In this document: in pieces, positions 44,193 to 56,103 of the stretch
How the letters are laid out: each line of letters starts with the position of its first letter
How positions within the stretch are numbered: the stretch's first letter is position 1
NCBI GenBank assembly: GCA_022828595.1
Contig: JAKGHH010000005.1
Span: 24,626,193 to 24,690,192 of the forward strand
Length of the DNA: 64,000 bases
Reading direction: 5' to 3'
Source of the DNA: Nelumbo lutea
Taxonomy: Eukaryota > Streptophyta > Magnoliopsida > Proteales > Nelumbonaceae
Position numbers and translations under genes: made by a program
Notes under the pieces: generated by a model
Database searches by the model: none
What the model was told of the DNA's origin: nothing
What the model saw: the letters and a program-made list of their open reading frames with translations, nothing else

Positions 44193-44797
44193 TGTAGGCG
44201 CATTCAGCAGGCCTGTATGGGGCTGACGCGTGTCGACCAGAGGACACTAACACAGGCTTGCCATAAGGATGCTCAGGGTTACCTAACGTGGACTAGGCGG
44301 ACCCAATTGCAGGGCGCCACATGGTTCTGGCAGAAAATCTCACTAAGCCTTCATATGGGTCACATCTGGACCATCTAAGCCCAACTACCCCCTGGCAGCT
44401 CTGACTATAAATACAAGGCACCCCCCACAAAGTAAAGGATTCAGAAATCTTTGTGATCTCTAGTGCTCTCTCCTCTAAGGACTTAGCGCTATCTGAAAGC
44501 TCATCTGAACACCTTGGTTCCAAATTCATTGCTTACCTTGTGCACATACTAACTTGACCATTGGAGTCCTCGCCTTGGGTCATCACTCAAGGCCTCTGAC
44601 ACCCTCTCCCTTGCAGATTTGCTATCGCAAGAGCCGTATCTTATCCCTTTTTATACGCCCTTCTCAGTATTAGCCTTCGACTTCTACCATATTCGAAGGA
44701 GCGATTTGCCTCGGCCTCGGCTTATCTCCTCCTAACCCTCAAAGCCTTCGGCCCTCTTTTGAAGCTTGGGAATGAATTTACTTTGTTGGCCTCTACA
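44193..44797 (+). repeat. Possible solo LTR
   Basis: TGTAGGCGCATT at one end and GGCCTCTACA at the other give a TGTAG/CTACA inverted pair. There is a TATA box, CTATAAATAC, near 44404. The flanking 5-mers do not match, so this may be an old LTR or part of a larger unit. Confidence 0.4.
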
Positions 44798-44984
44798 AAC
44801 CCAAGCATCAACAGTCACTAATGGTCATCTATGGGAAATATTACGAAAGTGAATTTTAGACAATAAAACTCAGGGGGCATTCAAAAACCATAACTTGGCC
44901 CACCAAGATCTTTTATTTTGAAACTCAAATTAGCTAAATCCCAAAATGAACCAACAAACCGAAAGCTTAAGTGAATCGACCAAA

Positions 44985-46160
44985 ACAACCTCTCTAGATC
45001 TCTCATATTCTATCTTTTACAAAGTTGGCAAATCATAATTATGTTAGGAGTTTCAGAATCCAAGTTTTAACTTAATTAGAAATTCTATGATTTGGCAACT
45101 CCTAATTACATTAGTAATAAGAAAAACCCAAGCCCATTAGCAAATCGGCAAAAGTACCCCACCCATGCACGTAACAACTTAAATTAGTCATGTGACTAGC
45201 CTTGCTAGTACTTAGAGTGGGTTAGACCCATTATTCTAGGGTTCTTATTCACATTAGTTCCAAGTCCATTAGATCTAAATATTACTTGGTGTGGGACCTA
45301 TTAAGCTCTCATATCAATCCATATAGGTACTACATGGGCCAATACACTAGGTGAACCTAGTGAACCCTTAAGCCAATTGAATTGGCCTTAGAATGGACCC
45401 AACACTTAAGCATAAGTGGTCTTTGGTTTCAGCTACCCTATGAAGCCTAAAGACAATGAGTTAATGTGAAAAATAATCCCATTATATTTTAACCCAAATG
45501 GTCTTTTTCTTTTAACCTCTTAGCCTATAATTTTTATACATTACTCACAGGGAAGGACCTCTTACTTGATTGCTAAATGTAGTGTTGCATCTTCTATTTA
45601 TATAGACCACACAATTAAAAATATAAATGCATTTTATAAATTGATTTCATAACACATTAAAATCCACCGCCGACAACTTTAGGCTTCCATCAGAGAGACT
45701 ATAAACTAAGATATTCTCTTTGCATGACAAAGTGGTTAATTCTATCACAATGATCACCCACCCAAGTGATATTCCAAACTGCTCCTAACATACCCAAATA
45801 TTTAACCCTTAGAGGATCTCACTAGTTGGTACATAAAAAGCAACCAAGTCCATATACTTTGTGCAATACCATTATCAAATCTGAGGTTAAGTATAACTTT
45901 ATAGTTTCGCTCATCTCTCTCCAAGGTACAAGGCATAATTGAAAATTAATCCATGTTTAGTGTTAATTTCTAAAAAACACCCACTGATTTAGTAGTGTCG
46001 AGATAGACTATTCCACCTATTTAGTAGTATGTCAATGTCAGCTTTGTAAGGATAAAATCTCCAAATTTATCTAATAGGCTGAGAATATGCTCGTCATTTT
46101 TAATCCCAACTATTAATAGAATTAGCTTGGAGGTCAATATATCACTAAGAGGAATTTCTC
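44985..46160 (-). repeat. Diverged fragment of the long-LTR family
   Basis: Recognisable against 2457-4410 and 51448-53238 through GTGTGGGACC, TGGACCCAACACTTA, CCGACAACTTTAGG-like, CATCAGAGAGA and ATGATCACCCAC in the same order. Both ends are eroded. The oldest-looking member in the window. Confidence 0.75.
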
Positions 46161-46559
46161 CTTAATAAGAATATAAATCAGTTCACCTTCAGGTCACTAT
46201 AAGTTTTTGTGTTGTTGCATATTCCTATAAAATGTGCAATGTGTTGTCAAAGGCTACTTTTCCCATAAAATCATTGAAACTTTGGGGGTTGGCATCCCAA
46301 GAGCATGAACATGTTGTTAATACACTTAGTTTAAGGCTTGCTATAAATTGTGGATGATCGTAGAATTCTTCCATAATAAGCTCATATTGTATCTACTATC
46401 ATGTTTTGGAGTTGGATGTAACAAAAAAATATCGAGTGTCATGTGTATCAATTCATTCTTATAGTCCTTATAGATAAGGTTCTCTTATGGAACCCTAGGT
46501 GGGTGGAAAGGTGCTTGGATAGATGCTACACCTTGAGATTATTCAAATATATTCAGAAG

Positions 46560-46800
46560 AGAAGTGATTTGGAAACCCTTCTCTTTCATAGTCTTTGTCA
46601 ATTTTGTAATGATTGCAGCCATTTTAGTAAGTTGCTCTTCAATTGAGACAACTCTTGCCATCATCATAGACATAGCAAAACAATACCCTAAGGATTCAGA
46701 AAAGGTTTGGTTTTAGAACACTTGTTGTGATGATGACATTATTGAAGGTGTTCTAGGCCTTGATCCATTACTAGAGCGTTCATTAGAAGATGTGTACCTA
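46560..46800 (-). pseudogene. gypsy-like gag fragment
   Basis: The minus strand reads SSNERSSNGSRPRTPSIM, then after one TAA, SESLGYCFAM, MMARVVSIEEQLTKMAAI and KLTKTMKEKGFQI. The EEQL/KMAAII/KLTKTM pattern is like the N-terminal coiled coil of some gypsy gag proteins. No LTR or pol can be tied to it. Confidence 0.5.
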
Positions 46801-47119
46801 TCCTTTTGTAGTAGATTATTTATCGAAGAAACATGTCATAGGGATACACTTTTCTTGCCTACGTTAGTTTTAAATCTAGTCAATGAGATGAATGATTTTC
46901 ACTACACAACTTTTCCTTGATTCTCAACTCTAAAGGGAAGTACTCCCAAATGGTTAAGCAACTCCAAGTTTGCTTCAAGTTGTTGGGCATGTATAGCTAG
47001 TGCCAATAGAAGTTGAGTTAAGAACATCCAAAGCATTTTTCTTACCATTGATACTTGCAAAAGACCTTTTCGAAGACACCAATCAACTGATAGTCTGAAA
47101 ATAAGTGTTAACTTGAGAG

Positions 47120-47505
47120 TAGGGGTGGATTTGAGTCGAATTGAGCCAAATACTTGTCTATTCAAGTTCAACTCGTAGAAATAGTGCTTGGCTCAAGCTT
47201 GGTTCAAACTAGAGACTTGAGCTCAAGCTCAACTACAAGCCAAACTATTTCTAAAAAATGAAAATTATACATATAATTTTTTATTTGATTTTACATACAA
47301 CAAAATTATGAATTATAAAGATTATTTACTACTGTACATAAAAATAAAAATATTATATATAAGAAATATTATTATATATAATAAAAATTATTTATTATAT
47401 ATATTTATATGTATGTATGTATGTATGTATGTACAATAACAATTATTTATTTATTATACTAGGCTTGATTAGGCTTGTGAGAATCTTGGCTCGTGGCCAC
47501 CCCTA
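47120..47505. mobile_element. hAT-like MITE, TAGGGGTGG family
   Basis: Left end TAGGGGTGGATTTGAG, right end GGCCACCCCTA. The flanking 8-mers CTTGAGAG and CTTAAAAA agree at five positions and differ only as G versus A, as expected for a decayed 8-bp duplication. A (GTAT)n run lies at about 47409-47434. Confidence 0.65.
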
Positions 47506-48822
47506 CTTAAAAATTAGAGAAAAGAATGTCCTACCAAGTGTGACAATAATTCCTCAACACAAATTTTGTGTATAAATGCAAACACAAGAAAATGATGACA
47601 AATTCAAATAAATTGATTTCTTATATTTAAAGGATAAAACCTATGATTCTCTCTTAAAGATGCACTTCTTTCAACTTGAAGCTTTGTATCTATGTTGATG
47701 TTGAGGATCATATGGCGTGCTCCTATACTTCTGAGAATGATGGAGATTACTCCCTTCAACTAGGCTTTGAAAGCTTGATAAAAAAGGATTTTGTAAGACT
47801 CCATGAGTGTTATGGCTTTGCTCTTCAAAAGATGGTGTGTATGCTTCCTCCTTTTAAAGCTTTCTTTACCTCTTGATAGGAACTCCTATCAATAAATTTC
47901 TTGGTTTAATGTCTTCCTCCCCTTGATTGAGGTTTTGATTGGTTTTCTCACCCTTTATAATGAGTAAAAGGTTGTCATCATTACCATTCTTGAAGAGAAT
48001 GATTTCTTATCCATTATTCAATCTTCAATCATTGCCTAACTTCCATCTATGAGAAGATGTTCTTCCTTGATTAACTAGCAACTTAATTAGTTCTAGTTAC
48101 CTCTTATAGACAAGAAGGTTGGCAAATTTCCATTCATGTAGAAAAATATTTCCCATCACTTATATCTTTCCAATTAGTGGCTAAATTTCCACATATGTCT
48201 CAATTAACTAGAGATTTGATTAGCTCTAATTACCTTTTAGGGAAAAGGAGGTTGGAAAATTGCCATTTATGGAGGGAATGAGTTTCAATCAATTATTCTC
48301 TCTTCAATTATTTACTAGTTTTCCATCTTTAGGGCATGAGATGGGCTCTAGTTGGATTTATTTCCATACACCACCAAGACTTGTATTTTGATTTTTGAAT
48401 TTAAATTTAAATTTGGATTTGACTTTAGAGTGGGTCCAACATGGACCCCTTCTCATGCTAATGGACTTTTAATTTTGTAAAAGCAAGGCCCAAATGGAAG
48501 GGGCTCACATCAAGGCCCATGTATAGATTTGAGTACATGAGGTATGCGCAAAGAGAAAAGACAGACCCATGAGCAAATTTGAGTTTATGGGGGTAGGACC
48601 CATTTAAAAGACCATGAAAGTTTTAATGTCTACATGATCATCTAATTAAAATTATCAAATGTTTTCACTTATGTTTTTCAAGCATTCTAGCAGTTGCCCT
48701 ATTTTAATTCCCTTCTTAAAAACAAATAAATAAAATTGAGGTACATGGAATTTTCAAAATTTGTTGCATATCTTAGAAGTTATATATATATATATATAAA
48801 TGTTTAATTTGCCATACAGTTA
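47506..48822. other. Intergenic, no gene recognised
   Basis: AT-rich. The single open frame near 47676-47876 has no recognised similarity and looks like chance. Confidence 0.4.
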
Positions 48823-48990
48823 GGTCTGTAAACGGATCAAATTCGAACCGAATCAGGTTAGATTCGAATTTGATTTTGATTATTAAATCAAATATTTGAT
48901 CGATTCGAATTTGACCGATTCACTTTTCAAATATGAATTCGACTAGGTTTGAATCCGATTAGATTCGAATCTGATTTGATTAATTGTTTT
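48823..48990. mobile_element. Relic of the TAGGGGTGTAAACGG family
   Basis: TTAGGTCTGTAAACGGATC followed by ATTCGAACCGAATC and GATTCGAATTTG motifs, like 62998-63404. Only the left end is clear. Confidence 0.45.
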
Positions 48991-49144
48991 AGAATAAACA
49001 AAATTTCAAATTTAACTGGTCCTAAACTTCTACTTTTCCTCTAATACATTATTCTAGTTTTTTTGTTTATTTATAATTAAACCCCACAAATTTTGGGAAA
49101 AGTGATATTATCTAAATGATTCTAGTTTTCTAGTTTTATTGAAG

Positions 49145-49225
49145 GTAATAGAACATAAGTCATATGACCACAGGGCTGATGGTTACAGTTTTGGAATTGT
49201 GCTATGGGAGCTATTAACAAGAAAG
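49145..49225 (+). pseudogene. Orphan exon of a Raf-like protein kinase
   Basis: 81 nt, 27 codons, opening after acceptor TGAAG and closing at donor AAG|GTAATC. It encodes [20 protein letters not shown] and WELLTRK. This is the kinase subdomain IX region of plant Raf-like/STY-type kinases, which read VIEHKPYDHKADVFSFGIVL, and the boundaries coincide with those of a natural exon in phase 0. I found no neighbouring exon for the APE side or the LPYEYLTPLQAA side. It is probably a captured or left-behind fragment. Confidence 0.7.
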
Positions 49226-50439
49226 GTAATCATAAGTAATTTATTTTTATAACTGAAATGGGTTCTTTTGTTTAACTTCTCTTTTTCTTTTTCTTTTTTT
49301 TTTTTGGGGGGGGGTTATTCCATTTAATCTTTCTATAATAATGATGGAGAAAACCTATAAACACTAATTTTCAAAGTACAACAAAGTTGAGAGATAGAAA
49401 ATCTATGCAGATTGGTCCAACTTCCTAAAGGCAAGACCAGTTCATTGATTCATGGTTTGGACCAGTTAGGTGGATATGGTTTTGCCCAATGTTTTTTCAT
49501 AAACAAGGATGGGGTATGATCGAATTGGCTAAGGGTTGAGTCAAGGTTTAACGATAGTCTGACTAGTTGGCTTGGTGATTGGTCCAACTTCCTAAACATT
49601 GGTTAGTGCATATATATGTTTTATTATATATGGAATAAATAATATGGTTTCAAAATAATATAAATATGTATTTATATAAACATATTTATATATATTTATA
49701 TTTATATTTAATTTTATTTTTCATATTTTTATAAATAAAAAAAGTTAAAAATTACATTTGAGGCAAAAATGGTTTTTTTGGTAAAATCGTTGAAATAAGT
49801 TATTAAATGAGTATTAATTTATTGATTACTTATAAAAAGTATTTAATAATTAATGAAGTGTTAATTTATTAAATAAATACTTATTTTTAATTAATTACTT
49901 ATCTATATTTTATATATAAGTATTACCCTATTAATAATTTTATGAGATTACAAAATTTAGTTTAATTGACATTACTCTTTTTCATTAATCATTAACTATT
50001 ATTAATTAATTAATAAAGTATGAGTGGCTAGTCATGTTTGATTTATTATTTATTTATTTGTTATATTCTATTATTTATTATTTTATTTAAATAATTGAAT
50101 TATTTTTTGATGATTAATTTTAATTAGTTAAGTAATAGTTAATATTTATTTATTTCTATTTTATAAATTATTATTTTTAATGAACTTATGAAATTAATAA
50201 TTAATAATTTACTTTCTAGTTTACTTATTATTAAATAGCATTCACATTAATTGTTATTGTAATTCAATATTAATGAGCTAATAATTTGTTAATTATTAAT
50301 TATATTTATTTACTTTGATAAATCCATAATTATTAATTTACTAGAAATAGTAATAAATAAACAATAAATATTTTAAATTAATATTATATGATTGTTATTT
50401 TTTAAGTTTCAATGCATTACATTAAATAGCTAGGAATAA
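49226..50439. other. AT-rich DNA, no gene
   Basis: Long runs of TTAATTATTAATTA-type sequence and a T/G homopolymer junction near 49300. Nothing coding was recognised. Confidence 0.5.
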
Positions 50440-50802
50440 AAAGATTGTAGCAAGAGATGATTAACTTTGTAGTTATAGCCACATATAATTAAAACTCCAT
50501 AGCTATAGTGATAAATATCTTTTAACCACGGGCAAAGATCTCTTTAGCCACGACCAAAATGACTGTATCTCTAAGTTAATTTCTACTTTTGTAACTTATA
50601 GCATTGGACAACTTACAACCATGGCTATAAATATCTTTTACCTACGGACAAATAGTTTGTAACCACGAACAATCTATCCGTAGCTAAAGCTCAACTTTTT
50701 TGCCACGGATGTGTAGTAGTCAGTGGCCATATCCATTGCTTTAGCTATGATTTTATGAATGTAGCTAAATTGCAGTTGCTAGAAGTTTGCTTTCCTGTAG
50801 TG
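50440..50802. mobile_element. CACTA-like element end with subterminal repeats
   Basis: Ends GCTTTCCTGTAGTG, that is CACTACAGGAAAGC on the other strand, the CACTA signature. Inside lie repeated short motifs (AACCACGGGC, AGCCACGACC, ACCTACGGAC, AACCACGAAC) of the subterminal type. The opposite end was not located. It interrupts the integrase of the Tat-type relic that begins just beyond. Confidence 0.6.
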
Positions 50803-51447
50803 ACTTATCTCATAGGGAATTAAGGTACAAATTGTGAAAATTAAGGGCATTGTTCAAGATAATTTCATGTGGAACCCCAAATCTACAAATGATGTTATTC
50901 ATTATGAATTTGGCCACATGCTTCTAAGTGACATTTTTGTAATATGTGGCTTCAACCCATTTGGTAAAATAGTCAATGATATCACCAAAATGTACTCATG
51001 TCCATTGGAAGCTATAAATGTGCATCTACCAATGACATCCATGGCCTAACTAGAGTGGCCATGGTGAGGCTACGTTATATAGCTTAACAAGTGGTGCATG
51101 GATGAGGTTGTGATGGATTTGGTATTGATGGCATCTTTTAACATATTTATTGTAATATTCAATCATAGTTCTCCAATAGAATCCCATATGTTGTATTTTT
51201 TCCAACATATGACCTTTCATGTGGGGCCCATAATCCCCCATGTGCACTTGTCTCATCATTTCCTTTGATTCTTCCTCTATTATGTAGAGCAAATAGGTTC
51301 CATCTTGTGCTCTTTTGTGCAACTTTCCTATCCATAAGATGTATTGGTATGTTAATGATTCGACAATTCTTTCATCTTTGTATGAAACATCTTCTAAATA
51401 TCTCTGAATGGCATAGAACCAAAGTTTGTCATTTGGTACAATAGTGG
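50803..51447 (-). pseudogene. Tat-type gypsy integrase fragment
   Basis: On the minus strand, an open stretch encodes WFYAIQRYL, GKLHKRAQDGTYLL, a His/Cys zinc region ending CHQYQIHHNLIHAP, then core pieces AMDVIG and ASNGHEYILV. The TDNG-type motif that should carry the second catalytic Asp reads NNA, so activity is lost. The upstream end is cut by the solo LTR at 51448 and the core is cut by the CACTA-like end. Confidence 0.8.
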
Positions 51448-53238
51448 TGAAGGAAGGGTTAGGATCCATCATATGGATTGCCGAGCCATGCTATATGGTT
51501 GGACAAATTTTCAAAAAATTTTATTATCCTTCTGGGAATACAATTCCCTATGTTTTGAAAAACTGCATTTTTCTTGGATTGGTCTTGCACTAAACCAAAC
51601 CAGATTTGAAACTAAACAAAAGGGGGCATGTATACCTGATACGGATACCACAAATGCAGATCCCAAGGTAGAAGTTCATGCCCAAATCAGTCCTAAAACC
51701 AGCATCCACTGAAAATGACGTAGTGTACTCTTGAAGCCAATTCAACAACGCAGTTTTCAGTAAAATTGCAATCCAACTACTTGGATCGAACTGGGGAGGT
51801 GAGCATAAAATTTCTCTGAATTTTTCTTGCAAAAATCAAAGAGAAAACTAATCTCTATTAGTCCCAAAAGCTGTAGTCGAACTACGGTTTCTTGAAAGAC
51901 AAAAGAATAAGAGAGAGAGAGAGAGAGAAAGCAAAATTGAGAGGTGTTCTTGATCAGTTCGCCCTCTTCCTCTTTTATCTCTTTATGGAGCACTTTCCTA
52001 ATTAAATTAGGAGATTATCCAAATCCAATTTGGATTTGGACTCTATTAAGAGATAAGCCTTATCCTCTTAAGAGGATAGGTGCTCCATACCCATTTCCAA
52101 ATCCAGATTTGCCCCATGTCACATGACAAATTAAGTTGTCATGTGACATCTTAATTAATCATATTAATTATGGGCTTTAGGCCCACCAGCTATAAGGCTC
52201 ACGACCCAAGGGTGTTGTTTGGCCTAGTTAGGCCTGATTTGTATGGTGTGGAACCCCACAATGGCTTCACATAAGTCTACATGAGTTTGGCCCAGCCTCT
52301 GTGAAAAGGTCTAGCCAAATTCACTATTGAATGTAGTGAACCCTTGAGCACATCACTATGTGCTCAAAATGGGCCCAACATTTATACTTAAATGGTCATT
52401 GAATTCAGCCATTCTATGAAGATCTAAGGATAATGGACTTAAGTAAGATAAAGCCCATCGCGTAATCAACCCTTTAATGGTCTCTTACACTTAAACTCTC
52501 AACCCATAATGATTAAACACTTCCTGACAGTGAAGGACCTCTCCCCTGGCTGCAAGGTGCAGTCTAACACTCTATGCTCGGATGGATCCTAGGAATTAAA
52601 ATATTTTTTAAATAGCATACTATATGTATATCATATAAATATATTTTGCAAAACCAAATTCCAAACACAGTTGAAATCCACTACCGACAGTTTTAGGTTT
52701 CCATCAGAGAGAAAATGGGCCGATTCTATCACTATGATCACCCAGTTAAGTGAATTCTTAAACTGCCCCAACATACCCAGGTTTTAACCCTCAATGGATC
52801 CCATTGATTGGCATATCAAAAACAACCCAATCCGACACCTAGTGTAGTATCATAATCAGGTGTAGGGGTTGTGTGTAACTTTCCAATTTTTCCCATCAAT
52901 TTCCAAGGTCCAGAGCATAATTTAAAAATAGTATGGGTTCAGTGTTTCAACCAAATGCACACTACATGTGCTTCGGGTCTAACCCTAGCAGTTGAGACAA
53001 GCTACCTCCAACTTCTTTGGTAGACATCAATGCCAACCGTAACAGAATAAACTCCCCAAGTCTATCCAATGGCTGAGAACATTATAAACTAACACTAGTC
53101 TCATAAGTGTCTAGTTTAAGGAATAATTTCACAAAAACATACCAATCTCAACATGAAACAATAATGTACTTTTATTCATTTACAATAAATGTATCTGCAC
53201 ATCAATCTTATTGGAGCTAGGGCATACACTGTCTAACA
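51448..53238 (-). mobile_element. Solo LTR of the long-LTR family, with TSD (1791 bp)
   Basis: Same family as 2457-4410: TGAAGGAAGGG at the left, CTGTCTAACA at the right. Exact 5-bp duplication AGTGG at 51443-51447 and 53239-53243. No internal sequence, so LTR-LTR recombination removed it. Contains a short (GA)n run near 51911. Confidence 0.95.
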
Positions 53239-53288
53239 AGTGGTACTATCAATGGTGTAATAATAGGTTGGTTCTCCTTTCTACTATA

Positions 53289-54052
53289 TTATAATTGGAT
53301 GAATGTGACCTCCTCAGACATTTCAACCAATGACCTAGACATGGGTAAGGCATTGGCAAGTTGATTATACTCTATGGCCATGTGTTGGAATGAGATACTC
53401 TTAAATTGATAGGCTAGGTTTTGTAAGTGATCATGGTATTCTTCTAACCTAAAGTTCTTAGTCTTCCATTGTTGGTTTGCTTGGCTAATGATGAGTAATG
53501 AATCACCATAGACATCTATCTCCTTAATTTCCAATATCAAAGCTACTCTTAGCCCAGTGATACATGCTTCATAATCTACCATATTGTTGTTATAGGGGAA
53601 TCCTAGTTTAAAGACAAGTAGGATTTGCATCCCTTCTAGTAAAATAAGTATAATTTTGATTCCTTTTTCTGCTTCATTTTGGCACCATTGAAGTACATCT
53701 TCTAATGGCTATGCACTGATGTTGTTTGCACTTCTTTGGTATAGATGTCTTCATTGGGAATTCAGTTTTTAATGGCTCCTAGTCTATTAACGCATGCTCT
53801 ACTATGTGTTCTTCTATGTCATGTTCCTTAATCCACTTCTACATCATATAAGTGATGTCAAATTCTAAAAGCAATAGTTGGTACCAAACTATTCTACCTG
53901 ATAGTGATAGCTTTTCAAATAATTACTTCAACGGGTCCATTCTTGCTAGAAGCCATACTAAGTGAGAGGGCATGTAATGCTTAAGTCTTTGTGTAGCCCA
54001 AACAAGTGCAAGGCATGTCTTTTTTAAAGTGAAGTACTTTGCTTCTTAGTTA
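53289..54052 (-). pseudogene. Tat-type gypsy RNase H region
   Basis: The minus strand reads LKHYMPSHLVW, SGRIVWYQLLLLEFDITY and then a second RNase H-like domain with DYEACITGLRVAL, IDVYGDSLLI and NQLANAL. A second, archaeal-type RNase H is typical of the Tat lineage (known family trait). Stops are frequent. It continues at 59487 across the inserted copia element and at 51447 across the solo LTR. Confidence 0.8.
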
Positions 54053-54057
54053 GATAG

Positions 54058-54335
54058 TGTTAAAGTGAGCCGAATAAGGGTAGTTTAGTCATCTTATCTT
54101 TGTTAAGTTGTTTGCTTATGTGGCAGTCTTATTAAAGACACTCTGCCCACACTTAAGTAAGGGTAGTTTAGTCTTTGTAAATGTGATTAGAGACTAATAA
54201 CTATTAAGGGGTCAACCGATAGGGTTTACCCATTACATTCGACAGTCCCTTCTTTTCTTTCTTCTTCTTCTCTTCTTCTCCCTCTTCTTCTTCCTCCTCT
54301 TGTTGGTTCGGGTTACTGTAGTAGCAGTCCAAACA
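54058..54335 (+). repeat. 5' LTR (278 bp)
   Basis: Full-length LTR with CT-rich U5 (TTCTTCTTCTCTTCTTCTCC), followed directly by the primer site. Confidence 0.95.
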
Positions 54336-54351
54336 TGGTATCAGAGCCATG
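54336..54351 (+). other. Primer binding site
   Basis: TGGTATCAGAGCCATG, complementary to initiator tRNA-Met, with no gap to the LTR. Confidence 0.95.
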
Positions 54352-55192
54352 TTCCTGACCTACTTCAATTCGTGAAACATCTCAGTAGGGTTCGTGACCT
54401 CTCTTCCTTCGTTTCTAGGCTGTCAATTGAGAGAACTAGTCTATCCTAGGTCTGAAACACCTCAGCTCGTCTCTCTCTGTTGCGCATAACCTTCTTCATT
54501 AAGAAAAGCAGCTTCAGCAGTGAATGGTTGGTTGAGACTCTCAAAGGAAGGTCGGTTATCTCTTCTCCTTGTGTTGCTGGTATTTCTGGGTAGAAAACCT
54601 TCAAGAACCTGCTAGTACTGATCAGAACCTAGAGAACTAGGTTCACTGTTGCCCTAGTTCTTGGAGAGAACCCCAAGAACGAGTTGTGTGTACAGTAGCC
54701 AAATGGTGTAGGGGCTGCTGTAAGTTGTTGAGTGGTGTAAGGGCTACTGTAAGTGGCCGAGTGGTGTAAAATGTAATGCAGTGACCTAGCCGAGTTCTTT
54801 GTGGTCGTGTAGTGCCCTCTTAAAAGTGTTAAACATGTCTGTGCTAGGTGTAACAGATATGACTATGTGGTGGTGCTTGTGATGCACAATCTTTATTGAG
54901 TGGCTGTACGAGGGCTTGCATGTGATTAGTAAGAGTTAAATTGATGTTTATGTGGTTCGTGGTGTTGTGAAATCAGTAGTAGTGTGAACAAGAACAAAGC
55001 GTGTGTACCCATTGTTGTGTTTAGGGGCTGCTATAGGAGCTGGAACATCAAACTTCTAATAATAGCACTCAGTTTGTAGTTGAGAATTCAGGTTAGAGGC
55101 AACGGTGAAAGAGTACCATGGTAGCAATGGGAGATGGGTGTAATGATTAGAAACCTAGTGTGGTGGTTCCCTTTGACTACCTAGGTGTATAG

Positions 55193-56068
55193 ATGACCTC
55201 AATTAAATTGAATGGGGAGAACTATGACCCATGTGCCAAATCAGTGGAAATTTTCCTCAAGGCAAAGAGAAAAGTGAAGCATGTAAAAGATGATAAACCA
55301 CCAGCTGACTCTCTAGGGTTTGATGATTGGGAACAAGAGGATGCTCAAATCATGACTTGGCTATGGAATAGTATGAAACTCAAAATTAGTGCCAACTTCA
55401 TGTTCCTAGATATGGCTAAGGATATATGGGAACATGCTAAGAAACTGTATTCTGGACAAGATAATACAACAAGGGTATATCAACTTTATCAGGATTACTT
55501 TGATTTGCAACAAGGAAATAAAACACTAGAAGAGTACTATATCTGCATGAAGAATATTAGAAATGAACTCAATATCTATCATCCCCTCACTCCAGATGTT
55601 AAAGTTCAGCAACAATAGAGAGAACAACTAGATGTTACAAGATTCTTAGTGGGGTTGAAATCGGAGTATGAACCAGTTAGAACCCAAATATTAGGGAGCT
55701 CCACTCTTCCTACACTTGAGGAAGTATTCTCATAGACTCGTAGGATTTCTTTGGGACAGACAGAGAATCCCACATAGTTTGATAGATCAGCACTTATGAC
55801 AGTTAGAGGAAGTGGACGTGGTACAAAAGGGGGAGGACATGCCTCCCGAGGAGGCCGTGGCAGTTCCATGTTCGGCCGGGGTGGTGATTGTGACTCAGGG
55901 GGAGGTTGTGGCAGAGGGAAGAGTAACTCTGCAAGGAAGTGTACTCATTGTGGCAGGGAAGGACACACGGTGAATTGCTGTTATGATCTACATGGTCCTC
56001 CCTCTAAATGGGCTAATCATGCTGTAACTGGTGAGGTTGATACAATGACAGTAAACAGGCAGATCTAA
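55193..56068 (+). pseudogene. copia gag
   Basis: Starts at ATG 55193 (MTSIKLNGENYDP), with WEQEDAQIMTWLWNSM and AKDIWEHAKKLYSGQD. TAG codons at 55616, about 55733 and about 55777 interrupt the frame where Gln is likely. Beyond, a Gly/Arg-rich stretch leads to an intact zinc knuckle, CTHCGREGHTVNCC, near 55937. The frame itself is not shifted until after 56068. Confidence 0.92.
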
Positions 56069-56103
56069 CTCCTCCCACATCTACATCTACTTGTGGGAGG
56101 GAG

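Noticed and set aside
47676..47876. A 66-codon plus-strand frame as a small host gene
   Set aside because: No recognisable domain, no supporting neighbours, and a length expected by chance in this sequence.
50834..51049. A plus-strand 71-codon open frame
   Set aside because: It is the complement of Tat-type integrase sequence read on the minus strand (AMDVIG, ASNGHEYILV).
54336..54351. TGGTATCAGAGC sites as parts of tRNA genes
   Set aside because: They are only the complement of the tRNA-Met 3' end, lie next to LTRs and have no cloverleaf around them.
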